Source: Echinarachnius parma
Lineage: Eukaryota > Echinodermata > Echinoidea > Clypeasteroida > Echinarachniidae
NCBI GenBank assembly: GCA_037951105.1
Contig: JBAMJV010011327.1
Coordinates: 1-64,000 of the forward strand
Direction: 5' to 3'
DNA length: 64,000 nucleotides
Shown here piece by piece: positions 53,301 to 64,000 of this stretch (positions are counted from its first letter, which is position 1; the number at the start of each line of letters is the position of its first letter). Below the pieces are notes generated by a model. It was not told the DNA's origin and made no database searches. It saw only the letters and a program-made list of their open reading frames with translations. Both the position numbers and the translations under genes were made by a program.

Positions 53301-56300
53301 GTTGCCCCTGTGTTTGTTTTTATCGCTACTATGAGCAATGTGACGTCTCAAAATCTTGAATCTATAGGCAAAGGGTCAATTTGAGGGGTGTAATGATGAT
53401 GAAACCATATAGAGAGAAAAGAACACCATTCCATTTAATTGACATTTTCCTCTAGATATCATCTCAGGCTGGTTTCGTTTTCACCCACCTGTTTTACACT
53501 GACGGGCATGAAAACGCAAGGTATTCGTGAAACGGTTCAGGTCGCCCCCTGGGAAATCAGCCAGCCAAACAAATTTGCCACATGTGCGGCTTGTACTCCG
53601 TCCCACCAAGGGTGCTCTTCAGAAACCAAATTAGTCGAGTGAACATCCGTGCTATCAAATTGCATCGCAATAAACCATAAATACCGGCTTTAACCCATCT
53701 AAGACGATTTTATTTCGAGCTATAACATGGATTCTCCAAAAACTACTAGCTAAGACCTGTCCGTGCCTTAGTATTTTTGCAATAAACCATAAGGGCCGGG
53801 TTTAACTCATCTAAGACAATTTTACTTCAAGGTATAACATGTACATGTATGTATCCTTACAAAACATGTAGCTAAGACCTCTGCCTGAGTATTTTCGGGA
53901 CCACCAGTCCTGAATGTGTTACTGAAGGTTTTTTAAAAATATTTTTAATAAAGGTTGAATGATTAAACTCACCTGTGGGAAATCATCCAGTTACATACTT
54001 TAAGGTCTACGTACATGTGCCTTAAGGCATAATCCTACTCATCTAAAACCACATACATGTATATCAAATCAAGTGAACATTCGTGATCATCACAGTGTGT
54101 CATAGTCGAGATAAATGTAGTTGGCGTTAACCCATTGAGGACTGGTCCCAAAAATACATAGAAAAATACTATGGAAAATCACAGCCTAAATGCGCAAATC
54201 TGATTGGCTCAAATGCGCGTATTTTCTAACAAGGGATCAAATTCTGATTAATCACAATTCCTTATGCATGCAACACCCCCCTGAACGGTTTAGAACTTAT
54301 TGTAAACACATTGAAGTGGATTTGATTTTTGTACAATGCACAATATTTCTCATTTGACTCCCGACCGAGATATCTGTGGCTTAGTCCTCAATAGGTCATA
54401 GTAGTTATGTACAGTAGACCAAACTCACTTTCATAGATTTCAAGTGGCACTTTCATGCCCGTTTTTTTTTCTTTCTAGAACTAGAAGTTAGGAAACAACT
54501 TTGTTTGCATTTTCAAATGGTATCTTCTTGAGATATATGTACTGTACATGATTTTATTGGAAATAAGATCATTTTAACCCCTTTACTACACGAACCAAGC
54601 GGGCTGTGTACAAAGTCTATGGATATTTCAGAATCTCGAAGGGAACAGGTTAACCGTTTACAAAAATAAATAACAGGTTAAAACTTTAAAAAAACTTTTA
54701 AACACATCAAAGTGGATTTGATTCTGGTACAATGCACAATATTTCTCATTTGACTCCGGACTTTCATAGATTTCTAGTGACACTTTCATGCCCGGTTGTT
54801 TTCTAGAAGTCTAGAACTAGAAGATAAGAAACATCTTTGTTTACGTCATGGTATCCTTCTTGAGATATATGTAAATGATTTAATTGGAAATAAAAAACCA
54901 GGGATCATTTTAACTGTGGACAAACTTGTAGCAATTAATGAATAGCAAGTGACGCTTTATATATCAATAATTTAAGATTGTATTTTTCACACATCGCAAA
55001 GTGTACATTATCAGATCACAAAAATAAATATTTATTAACCCTCTGCCAGTTTTAGCATAGATCTCTTTAAAGGTAAAAAAAATGCCAAAACAAGCCCAAG
55101 AAATTCATAATAGAGCCCCCGTAAATTTGCATAGATTTCACTGCAAAACAAATTGTTAGAGTGCTGTTCTCATGCAGGTGAGCTTGAAAAGTAGCCCCCG
55201 AAAAATACATTTTGATTTTTACCCTGAGCCTAAGCCTATTAAAAAAAATGATTATAATGCACATACATTATTACATACAATACATATTAAATAAACTTTC
55301 CAAATAACTGCATATTACTGCAGTGCTCAGTATATCTATTGATTCGCATCGCATTACAAACGTTAGGGTGGAATGTACATGCTATCACACTTTAAGGTGT
55401 GTCCCTTTAACTATTTTTAAAACAAAGATTGAATGCAATTTAGGTTACCTGTGGGAAATCATCCAGTTACATTGTACCTTGAGGCATTACCTCCTATCCA
55501 TCCAAAACCAAATTAGTCGGGTGAACATTTGTGCTATTACATTTCATGAGAAAATCTGGGATTCTTCTTCTCAGGAGACAAGATTTATAGGATGAGTCGA
55601 GATGAGAATATACGATGTTACAAGAATACATGATGAGACAGGAATACACAGTTATATGTAAAGGTCTGATATACATGCTGGTTGCATTTTTGATATTCAT
55701 CGAAAACCAAATTAATAGCCGAGTGAACATTTGTGCTAAATTACATTTCGTGAGAAAAAATCTAGGATTCTTCTCAGGAGACAAGAGTTATAGGATGAGA
55801 AAAAACAATGTTACAAGAATACACAAACAATGAGACAGGAATACACGATGATACATGTATACTACGTGAAGGTCTGATGTAATAGTTGCATTTTCCTTTT
55901 GAAAATATTGATAGAATGGGACAAATTTAGTACCTGTGGTACAAAGAAATGAAGAGTTTGTTGGTGTGGATTTTTTGTTTATTTGTAAACATACATTCAT
56001 ATGCGTGACTCAAACTGTGCATACCATACATGTATGAGCAAAGTTCAGTTATTTGGTTTACTAAGATCTCGGGACCCTTTTGATTTTGCATGCTTTCTAT
56101 ATAATTGTATAAATGTCGGCTCTGGTCATAATATGATATTTGAGCATCTAGGATTCATGAGGTGCAGGGGCGATGATTCAAATCCATTGAAGATCTTGTT
56201 TTATTATTTGAAAGTCAATTTTCTTGAATAAAGAAATGCCATCTTGAAACCCCCCCACAATTTCTTTGTACGTATTCTACAGAATGTTGAAGGCAAAGAG

Positions 56301-59300
56301 ACTTTGGTAAGGACAGGTGAAACAGAAATGATACCAGGTGCGGTTTGATTCTGCGCAGCATCTAGGCTGCAAAAGTGTGCAAGGTTATGTTTTAAATCCA
56401 TTGGAAATCTTGTTTTATTATTTGAATGTCAACTTTTCTTGAATAAAGAAATTAAATCTTGAAACCCCCAAAAATAATTTTTGGTCATTTCTTATTTTTT
56501 TTTATTATGTATCTATTTTTTAACTACCGTAGAACACCATCGTCAAGCACCCCCAAGCACCAATATGCATCTTGCTTTTAAAGAGCGCCCGCTCTCTGTC
56601 CAAACGTTTGGACAAAGAGCGCCCGCTCTCTGTCCAAACGGGAAACTTTAATCAAGTATGCAAATAATGGTGAGGAATATTCATGAGGATAATAATGGAG
56701 GTGAATCTCATGGAAACGTCTTTAAAAGCAAGATGCGTATAGGTGCTAGGGGGGTGCTTGACGATGGTGTTCTACGGTATATAATTTTTTTTTTTTTGCA
56801 TTTCATAGAAACTTAATGGCAAAGAGACTTTGGTAACAACAGCAGAAACAGAAAGGAAGCCCTGTGGTTTGATTCTGTGCAGCATTTAACCGGTGTATAA
56901 ACTGCACCTGTGTATTAACCGCACCCCCTACTTTGGTTTGTCATTGAAGGGGAAAAAACATTTTCTAGATAATAAAACTGTGCTTGGAATCATTGCAACA
57001 TAATCAAACTATATACAAATTCCATGCTTTCCCGCTAATTTTGGTAAACTTTTGGTACACAAAACAACACAAGTCACATATTTGTTTCTGATTGGAGCAC
57101 AATTCATAACAGAAAAGTACATCAAGCTTTTACTCTGGACACATAAACTGATATTATAGCCATATTGGTATTTACCGCTCCCCCCTTTTTGCAAGTTCTT
57201 CTGCATGGACAAAGGTGAGGTTTATACACCAGCAAATACGGTAGGCTACAAGAGCGTCTAGTTTAATGATTCATTCAAATCCATCATAAAATTTGTTTTA
57301 TTTCTTATTTTCTTTTAATTTGTATAGAATGTTGATGGCAAAGAGACCTTGGTTACGACGGGTGAAACAGAAACGATACCCTGCGGTTTGATTCTGCGCA
57401 GCATAGGCTACAAGAGTGTGCAGGTCGATGAGTCAATACCCTTTGACCACAAAAAGGGTGTCATCAAGAACCAGAAAGGCCGAGTCGAGGGAATGCAAGG
57501 TAAGATACATGGAATTTTATTTCCTGTAAAACTATAATTGCTAATTCTTTTGTTCAATCCTCTGGGAGACGAATAGTCCTAAAAATCCTCTTGACACATT
57601 TTTAGACAAGTTTAGTAAATGAAAAGATAAAACCCCCATTTAATCACAATGGATAGAAATGAATTTCAGCTTGGTTATAAGTCTGAGTGTCTCTACAATT
57701 CATTCAAAACTTTGCATTTAGGAACAAATCAATACATGTAGTAGATCTGATCCCATCTATGTGTATTGTGGCACCCCCACTATGGCACCCAGATGGTTAA
57801 AATACGATATAATGTGTCCCCTGGGACAAATTAATTTTTAGAAATTACAAATTTTTGTTTTGTATTTGTATTGATGGTACATGTACCTAAAACAAGAATA
57901 CTTCAATACTCTGTTGATGAACACACAACTTAAAGGGAGTATCCGCCTTTTACAAATCATCTGAACAGTTTCCAGTAGACGGATGAGGATGACTGTAACA
58001 CCCACATAAAATTTCAGATCGAACAAGCCTGTAATTTGGATTCTACGAATAAAAAACAAATGTGTAGAAATCATCCCTTCATCGAACTATACAGGGTGGC
58101 CCAGAAATAACGGAACGGGGCACTTCCCAAAATAAAGTAACAAAATGAACATGTCCATCGGATAGGGTGTCCTTTCCAATGAACAACGATACCAAGAAAA
58201 GTAATTTTGGACGTGTAGTTTTTGTTCTAGGGCGCTTTGAGTGAGACCCATGTCGGGTTCCTGTTTTTGTCAATTTGTACCAAGTCAGTGTCTGATAAAT
58301 GAGACTTACTGCCCGTCATACTAGTGATACTCTCGGCACCGCTTGGCACGCAGCTGAATGCACACTAACAATGGCGCGCGGAATATTCGCGTGTTCAATG
58401 GTATGTAGGGCAATAAGTCTCATTTATCAGGCACTGACTTGGTAAAAATTGACAAAAATAGGAACCTGACATTATCTCACTCAAAGCCCCCTAAAACAAA
58501 AACTACACGTCCAAAATTACTTTTCTTGGTATCGTTGTTCATTGGAAAGGACACCCTACCCGATGGACATGTTCATTTTGTTACTTTATTTTGGGAAGTG
58601 CCCCGTTCCGTTATTTCTGGGCCACCCTGTATATCGGCCAATAATTGTGTTTAACTAAATAACCAAAATATTACAACAATATTGTAGTTATTCTTGTAAA
58701 GGTGTGCAACAAATAGGGTCTCGAAAATGGAGAATAAACAATTACATAGTCAGTTTTATGAGTCTTAGTTATTTTGTTTAGTATTCGCTTACGCTGTTGT
58801 TCGATCACAATCTGTGCGTGTTGAATTGGCTAGTTTGTGGCACCGCAAGATGGCAAGATGGCACCGCGCGTCTGGAAGTGGTGTGGCATGATCGGTAGAG
58901 CGCGTGCTTTCTGATCGTGAGACCCCGAGTTCGAACCCTGCCCACTCCGTTTGCCCTTCAGCAAGGCATTTAATCCACATTGCTGCTCTCTACCCAGGTG
59001 TATAAATGGGTACCTGGTCTGGTGAAAATTAGCTTGGTGCACCTATAGGGTTGCCCGCCGCTAGTATGCTCCCCGGGGAGTTGAGAATGTGTACAAGATA
59101 GTTGTGCGGGTCTGAACTGTACCAAATGACCAGGGATAATAATAAGCGCTTTGAGCACCTTATTAGGTGGATATTGCGCAATATAAATATTCAATATTAT
59201 TATTATTATTATTTACAAATCCGAACCACCTTTAACTCTGACGCTCCTTTCAACTGTTACCTCCCTGGTCAGGTCTGTACTGCAGTGGCTGGGTGAAGCG

Positions 59301-59443
59301 AGGGCCAAAGGGTGTGATCCTATCTTCTCTCAACGACAGTATAGAGACAGCGAAGTGTATGCTAGAAGACATCTCCTCAGGAGCTATAGACACCAGCAAA
59401 CCGGATGCTCAGGAAAACGTCTTTTCTCTACTTTCACAAAGAG
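50193..59443 (+). CDS. FDXR: Ferredoxin/adrenodoxin reductase, three internal exons
   Basis: Exons 50193-50395, 57328-57499 and 59273-59443 join in frame (182 codons) with GT-AG borders. The protein matches the C-terminal half of mitochondrial NADPH:adrenodoxin oxidoreductase: PRPKKRITELMLKTA, EWHLDFFRSPTEIL, CGLILRSIGYKS and GLYCSGWVKRGPKGVI (the conserved W-x-x-RGP-x-GVI segment near the flavin and NADP site). The known role is FAD-dependent electron transfer from NADPH to ferredoxin in the mitochondrial matrix, for P450 and Fe-S/heme pathways. Missing are the N-terminal FAD and NADP Rossmann exons, not recognised in 41.5-50.2 kb, and the last exon, not seen to 64000. The gene is therefore either partial, spread over large introns, or truncated. 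Confidence 0.88.
51538..51626. mobile_element. ~90-bp palindromic MITE (CCATTCAGGACTGGTCC)
   Basis: CCCATTCAGGACTGGTCCCG at one end and CAGTCCTGAATGGGTTAA at the other. Relatives at 49934-50025, 53690-53930, 54129-54400 and 61686-61780. Confidence 0.7.
51727..51916. repeat. ~190-bp inverted repeat in FDXR intron
   Basis: Arms of about 85 bp: ATAATCATTTTATGCTCTTG, ATTGTACAT, GCAATAAAAACTTG and GGCCTAGATTT recur inverted as AAATCTAGGCC to CAAGAGCATAAAATGATTAT. Further partial copies at 51960-52140. Confidence 0.8.
54300..54915. repeat. Two direct repeats of ~200 bp in FDXR intron
   Basis: AAGTGGATTTGATT, CAATGCACAATATTTCTCAT, ACTTTCATGCCCG and TCTTGAGATATATGTA occur in the same order at about 54315-54580 and 54710-54915. 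Confidence 0.75.
55440..55830. repeat. Tandem ~180-bp repeat in FDXR intron
   Basis: GAGTGAACATTTGTGCTA, CATTTCRTGAGAAAA and CTTCTCAGGAGACAAGA at about 55508-55595 and 55685-55800, with an ATAYACRATGTTACAAGAAT block after each. Confidence 0.75.
56165..56394 (+). pseudogene. FDXR exon b decayed copy 1
   Basis: From 56283 it reads NVEGKETLVRTGETEMIP, preceded by an acceptor-like CTACAG. A 2-base gain at ATACCAGGTGCGG then shifts the frame to an immediate stop. The donor half is absent. Flanking intron sequence (TTGTTTTATTATTTGAA, TTCTTGAATAAAGAAAT) repeats at 56395-56468, so this is a genomic tandem duplication of about 215 bp. Confidence 0.87.
56527..56777. mobile_element. TA-flanked MITE between FDXR exon copies
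   Basis: Ends CCGTAGAACACCATCGTCAA and complement TTGACGATGGTGTTCTACGG, arms about 60 bp, flanked by TA. Also holds a central palindrome around CCAAACGTTTGG. Confidence 0.85.
56804..57270 (+). pseudogene. FDXR exon b decayed copy 2, split by a TIR element
   Basis: Homology runs GAAACTTAATGGCAAAGAG to CTGTGCAGCAT (56811-56887), then resumes at GGCTACAAGAGCGTC (about 57242). The gap is filled by an element of about 355 bp whose ends share GGTGTATAAAC and CACC in inverted order. The break falls at the TA of GCATAGGC in the true exon, fitting a TA target site. Confidence 0.8.
57328..57499 (+). CDS. FDXR: FDXR internal exon b
   Basis: Acceptor TTTGTATAG, donor CAAG|GTAAGA. Encodes NVDGKETLVTTGETETIPCG, LILRSIGYKSVQVDES and KGRVEGMQ. 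Two decayed copies lie upstream. Confidence 0.9.
57932..58060. repeat. Terminal fragment of the AAAGGGA..GCCTTTTACAAATCATCTGA element
   Basis: Matches in inverse the last about 130 bp of the inner element ending at 45078. Confidence 0.65.
58091..58632. mobile_element. Mariner-like MITE (CAGGGTGGCCCAGAAATAACGG TIR)
   Basis: Inverted arms run from TACAGGGTGGCCCAGAAATA through GGGGCACTTCCCAAAATAAA and AACAACGATACCAAGAAAAG, about 115 bp or more each. Same family as 1849-2260. Confidence 0.83.
58870..59215 (+). repeat. Full-length tRNA-headed SINE with (TTA)n tail
   Basis: Head: ATCGGTAGAGCGCGTGC and GAGTTCGAACCCTGC as A/B boxes. Body: CCCTTCAGCAAGGCATTTAA, GTATAAATGGGTACCTGG, GGTTGCCCGCCGCTAGTATG, GTGCGGGTCTGAACTGTACC, then ATTGCGCAATATAAATATTC and (TTA)n. 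It lies just before FDXR exon c. Confidence 0.82.
59273..59443 (+). CDS. FDXR: FDXR internal exon c
   Basis: Acceptor CTGGTCAG, donor AGAG|GTAAGC. Encodes GLYCSGWVKRGPKGVILSS, then ETAKCMLEDISSGAID and FSLLSQRG. The next exon (family block around SFSDWEKLD) was not found downstream. Confidence 0.9.
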
Positions 59444-62400
59444 GTAAGCCGACTTTAATTTTGACTGATTTCTATTTGGCACATCAATATTTTCTTGTTG
59501 GTTATTAAGGGAACCGGTTAAAAGTGTGTATGCTAGAAGACACCAGATTGTATTTTTGTGAAGAAATTGTTTTTTCTCTTCTTTCAACGTCATAATTATT
59601 TGATATTGGCATTATTTAACTCTTAAACATGTGCAATTGTTCATAATTTATAATCGGAGGGTAATGTTTGCAAGTATTACATTTGATACAGCAAAGTGTG
59701 GAAAGCACCAGATAAATTTTGTGTTTGAATGTGTAAGTTTGTGTTTATTCCCATATTGTGTTTGTGTATTTTGGTGTGCATTTGTTTGTTTGTAAAGCCT
59801 GTTGTATGGTAAGAAAGAACACATATTTAATTTGTTCTAGAATAAATGTCCTTGATCTAGTTGTCTGTAGTGTAATTCTCTTCAGTGATTAAACAATGAA
59901 TTTGTGTCTCATTTTGCCTGCTGTTAGAGGACAAGGCAAAACAAAATGCAAAATAATTGTATGGGGTGTACATTCATGCAAGACTGTGTCAGAGCTACTA
60001 TAAAAGTCCCACTGAATTTCGCCGGCCTCAACATTTTCTCGGGGCTTACTTATAGCAGGGCTCGACACTAGCACTTGCCCTATTGCCCGGGGCAAGTAAA
60101 AATTGATGTCGGGCAAGTAAATTTCCATAAATGACCTAGTTTGGTTACCCTGATCGGCAACTAAATAAATTATTTAACTACGAGAGAATAATGTAATTCC
60201 TAACGTGTAAATCTCATCCAGAAGTAAATGGGCAAGTAAATGTTCTATTATTTGGGCAAGTAAAATGTAAAAAGTTATGATTTTACTTGCCCAAATAGGC
60301 CAGTAGAGAACAAAGTTAGTGTGGAGGATTGCTTATAAATAGTATCACAATTGCTGCCATATTATTGTGTGGGAAAAGTTAAGGTTAGTATTTGGTTTAG
60401 GATTATGGTAATAGTTTACTAGGGTTTTTGGTGAATTAAGGAATCTGTGTTGGTTGTAAAAATGAAATACACTCAATAGCAGAGCAATTGTTGCTCGATT
60501 AAATGTTGTGGAATCTCAGACCAATTTCCTCCATAAATTCGTCAGGAAAATACATCGTATGTTTGCAAGTTTCTCAGATAAATCGTGATAGATGACCCCT
60601 GGTGTACAAATAAAGATTAATTGTCATGGATCTGAATTTCAGGTTTTGATAAAAATTATGTCATTCCTCGAAAAATTAATCGGCTCTAGGAGATTTATGA
60701 TGTAGTATGATTAATGCCTTCAAGAGAAAATCTAAATTAAATTTTATAGCATTTGAGTGACCAAATAGCTCATTTTTATGATGCCGTTGGAGGCAGAAAA
60801 ATGTCATATTAAAGGGATTCAGAAGCATTGTCAAGACCATCAAAACCTGGAACTCTAGCGGTTCTCACATACCTCATTGTATGCGTATTACGAATCAAAG
60901 CATAGAATAGCGTATGGTTTCCAAATTTCTCTTCCGTAACAAAGATATTTGAAATTGAAGTGTTCTGAATTTTAATTATCCACTGGAAAGTTATAACCGT
61001 GTACAAAGTCAGTACAATGAGTTAGCAAGTGTCACTTTGCAATTTTTACACATTACTTGACCATATAACATCATATTAAAGGAATAGAGTAACATTTTGG
61101 ATTTCTGGGAAATGGTATACACAATTACAAATGATTAAGTAAAAAGCCTGTTCTCATTCAAAAATAGCCGTTAAAACTCAAGAGGGCGCTCTCTAAAAAC
61201 TCATAGGTTTCAACCATTTTTCATACAAAATTATGCCTGTGATGTTTTGTTAAAATAATGATTAAAAAGAGATATCATCAACAACGAAAGGGAATGATTC
61301 TCATTTCACATGTTTTATTCAATGAACTTTCAAATGGAATTAAAACCAACCAAAACCCTTACACTTGTTGTGGGGGGAAGTACCAATACTCAAGTGTACC
61401 TTTAAACACAAACTAATATAATCAGCATAGATTTGCAACGGGCTAATTTGTCTTAATAATTAAAAGATTACATTTAAGTAATAATGATCCATGATGCAGA
61501 ATAGATATAGAATATTTTTTTCGTGGTACCATGGAATGTATTTTTAGTCAACTTTGAGATGCCTGCAAAAGGAGAACCACACTTTTAAAGGTCCAATTGA
61601 CATTAATAAATAGCCCCTTAGACTGATAGTCTAATAGTTTTGTATAACACAACAATACATTTAATTTTGTCTCGCAAAAAATATTAACCCGGTCAGGACT
61701 GGTCCTGAAAATACTGGGCCTTGAGTCTATGGAAAATACATGTTGTAGCAGAATCAGTCCGTCCTGAACGTAACGGGTTAATCCTTTGTGATTCAATTGG
61801 TTTTTTTTGTTTCAATGCCACAGGGATAATATGGAATTTTGTGACAAAATCTAATTGAGATTAATGATGCTCTTTTGATTGATTTGATACTTTGTTGTAA
61901 GCACAACAAAGTTGATATTGCCATATCAACTCCTCAGGGGATTAAGATAATTATCATCTATTTTACAGTGAGATTTATTACATTAAAATCATGTTGACTA
62001 GTTTTTATCAAGTATCAATTATTGTCGTGTATAATTTGATGATTATCTTACAGCTTTTCATTGTATGATTTATGAGTTGCAGGGAATAAATCACAAATGT
62101 CAAGTTTAGACTTTAAATAACTTAGAATTTACATCTTTTGAGCAATATGTATGATATAAATCATTGGTAAATGATTTATTGGTTATAAATGTGAACAAGT
62201 CTTTTGGTGAATTTTTAATTTCTTTAAAAAAAGAAGTTAATTTGCATGTTTTTCTCTACAAATCTAATGAAGATATGAAAGTACTGTATGCGGTTACAAT
62301 TCATGTCAAGTCAGATCATGTGACTAAATGCGCAAATCAAATTGGTTCAATTACATTAAAAAATCAAACATGTGCATTCACCCAAGGTGCACTTCACTTT

Positions 62401-62484
62401 CCAAATCTGTATATTTATGAGTTTGTAAACTTTCTATTCTTAGTAACAATTTGTGTCATACATACTTTTAAAACATGTATTAAA
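59444..62484. other. FDXR intron or 3' flank, no exon recognised
   Basis: AT-rich. GGGCAAGTAAA blocks recur at 60086-60290. One palindromic MITE (61686-61780) and the MITE at 61078. The expected last FDXR exon was not found. Confidence 0.5.
61078..61406. mobile_element. MITE related to the one at 48206
   Basis: TTAAAGGAATAGAGTAACAT to TACCAATACTCAAGTGTACC, with the shared AACTCAAGAGGGCGCT block. Confidence 0.6.
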
Positions 62485-63600
62485 ATGTTAAAGTGTTCTA
62501 GAGAATTGTAGACTATTTGATTTTTTTACAAGCTTCATCTACGAAGAGTACAATTTAGGGGCAAGGTTGTCCATGAAATGTGCAATTAGACACCTGAATC
62601 GGGCCGACTAAATCTTGTAGAATCTGTACTAAAAATGGATGAGTCTCGTAGTCTGAAGTTTATGCAACTGTTAAATTACGCCTACATGTGTCTCGGGAAT
62701 CAATTCTGTGTAGAATAAAACGAGATGAAAAAGTGTTCTAGACATGTAGATTTTCTACAAGCTGCATCTACGTGTACAAAGAGTGCAATTTAGGGGCAAG
62801 GTTGTGCATGAAATATATGCAATTAGACACCTGAATCAGGCCGACTACCTCAATTTTCCATCTGAATCTGATAATAAAAAACAACTACCCTCTAATATAA
62901 TTCTTCAATCTTCTCAAAAGTCTAATGAAGAAAAGAAAAGAAAAAAAAGCACACTGATGTAGCCTGCTCAGGTGGCTCGTTTAGATCCTTTCATTTCCTG
63001 ACTATCCTTAAATGAGTAGCAGAGAATTTGACTGCCATCTTGTTGACCAGTAGTAATCAGTCTAACACAGTTGCCTTAACCCTAAACAGACCGGGCTTTT
63101 CCGAACCATCAAAAGACTGGGGACCTGGCACTAACCCCAAGGATAATTAAATTGACGTTTGTAAGGAAAGTGTAAGGGATCATGCGAAGTGATGCAGCTT
63201 TTTATTAATTGAATTCAAAGATAATAAGGAAGCAGAAATATTTAAAATGAATGAAAATGAGCAAAGAAAAATAGGCCTTGCGAGCAAAGAAAAATAGGCT
63301 TCGCCGGCGTAGCCTATTTAATTTAATTTTTCTTTACTCATTTTCATTCATTTAAGATATTGACTGGTCAGCTTCCTTTATGTTTGAATTAAATTTGTTA
63401 CCATATGGTTGGAAATACACAATTTCTAATGAAAAAAAAAAGGAATTATCTTTTATCTAGTTAATGTAGCTACTGTAGCATGCTCAGGTGGTGGATTGAG
63501 TTCCTTTAATTTCCTGTCAATATCTTTAATGAGGAGCGGGGAATTTAACAGCATTCTGGTCGGCTTGTATCAATCAGTCTGACAACATTGCCTAAATAAA
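62485..63600. repeat. Two families of local direct repeats
   Basis: AGTGTTCTAGA, GCAATTTAGGGGCAAGGTTG and ATTAGACACCTGAATC recur at about 62493 and 62733. GCTCAGGTGG, TTTCCTGTC/GACTATC and CAGTCTGACAACA/CTAACACA blocks recur at about 62965 and 63482. Confidence 0.65.
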
Positions 63601-64000
63601 AAAAAAACACTAGTGTTTACTGTAATGTTTGCTCTGAAATTTACAGAAGTTATTAGACTCAGGCATAAGACAGAATACTAATCAGAGGGAGTCGATTTAA
63701 CCCTAAGTTATTTTAGCCAATGGATTAAATTCAATAGAATTGTTTGGAAATTTAACCGTTCTGATAAAAAATAATTTCTGTTATAATGTAACATGCTGAC
63801 AGGCCCGTAGCTACATGCAGGGGGGTGCGAGGGGTATGTATGCATCCCCCAAATTCAGAAAGGTCCACTTTTTGTCGGTCTCAGATCCATTTAAACCAGT
63901 GGTCTCAGGCAACATTTGGTCTTGATGCCCCCCCTCCCCCCCCCCCCCCCCGGCCATGATCGGTCTCGGTTCTTATTTGGAAATTTCGCTTTGGACTGAA
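63601..64000. other. No recognised gene at the right edge
   Basis: AT-rich, ending in a poly-C tract (about 63931-63950) and a GTAGCTACATGCAGGGGGG-type repeat fragment. Confidence 0.4.

Overview
This is a eukaryotic window: AT-rich, intron-rich and packed with small DNA transposons, microsatellites and poly-C/poly-G tracts. It carries two RIG-I-like receptor (RLR) type helicase genes on the minus strand and three internal exons of ferredoxin/adrenodoxin reductase (FDXR) on the plus strand. More than one RLR gene, frequent TACATGTA-like words, tRNA-headed SINEs with (TTA)n tails and the 'GTGACCTTTGACCTCATGACC' repeat suggest a marine invertebrate, most likely an echinoderm such as a sea urchin. 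The taxon is inference; the gene families are read from the sequence.

Layout. 1-4450: repeats and MITEs, with no recognised gene. 4451-11968 (minus): RLR gene B, eight exons with canonical splice sites and matching phases, LGP2-like in size and without CARDs; its last zinc-finger exon is not seen. 11969-23198: intergenic or upstream DNA filled with foldback elements and one Helitron. 23199-41488 (minus): RLR gene A, seven exons. Its first exon encodes about 700 residues of Pro/Ser/Gln/Gly-rich low-complexity protein with four 54-residue repeats, joined to the helicase. 41489-50192: repeats, including a nested element, a broken non-LTR reverse transcriptase carrying an 8-bp-TSD MITE, a second Helitron and a ~165-bp tandem array. 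50193-59443 (plus): FDXR exons; earlier and final exons are not found. 59444-64000: diverged repeats only.

How the genes relate. The two RLR genes are head-to-tail paralogues. They share four intron positions in the helicase and linker and both known CTD intron positions, but gene A lacks two helicase introns that gene B has. Both should act as cytoplasmic double-stranded-RNA-binding ATPases in antiviral sensing. FDXR is an unrelated mitochondrial redox gene next door.

The most striking pattern is that exons of all three genes are flanked by tandem, truncated, decayed copies of themselves in units of about 150-215 bp. These affect gene B exons 1, 3, 5, 6 and 7, gene A exons 5 and 7, and one FDXR exon. 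A 162-bp coding repeat in gene A has the same scale. This looks like a local duplication process producing near-nucleosome-sized units, acting on exons and introns alike. Gene A also shows a one-base phase mismatch between exons 3 and 4, which is either an assembly error or a recent lesion.
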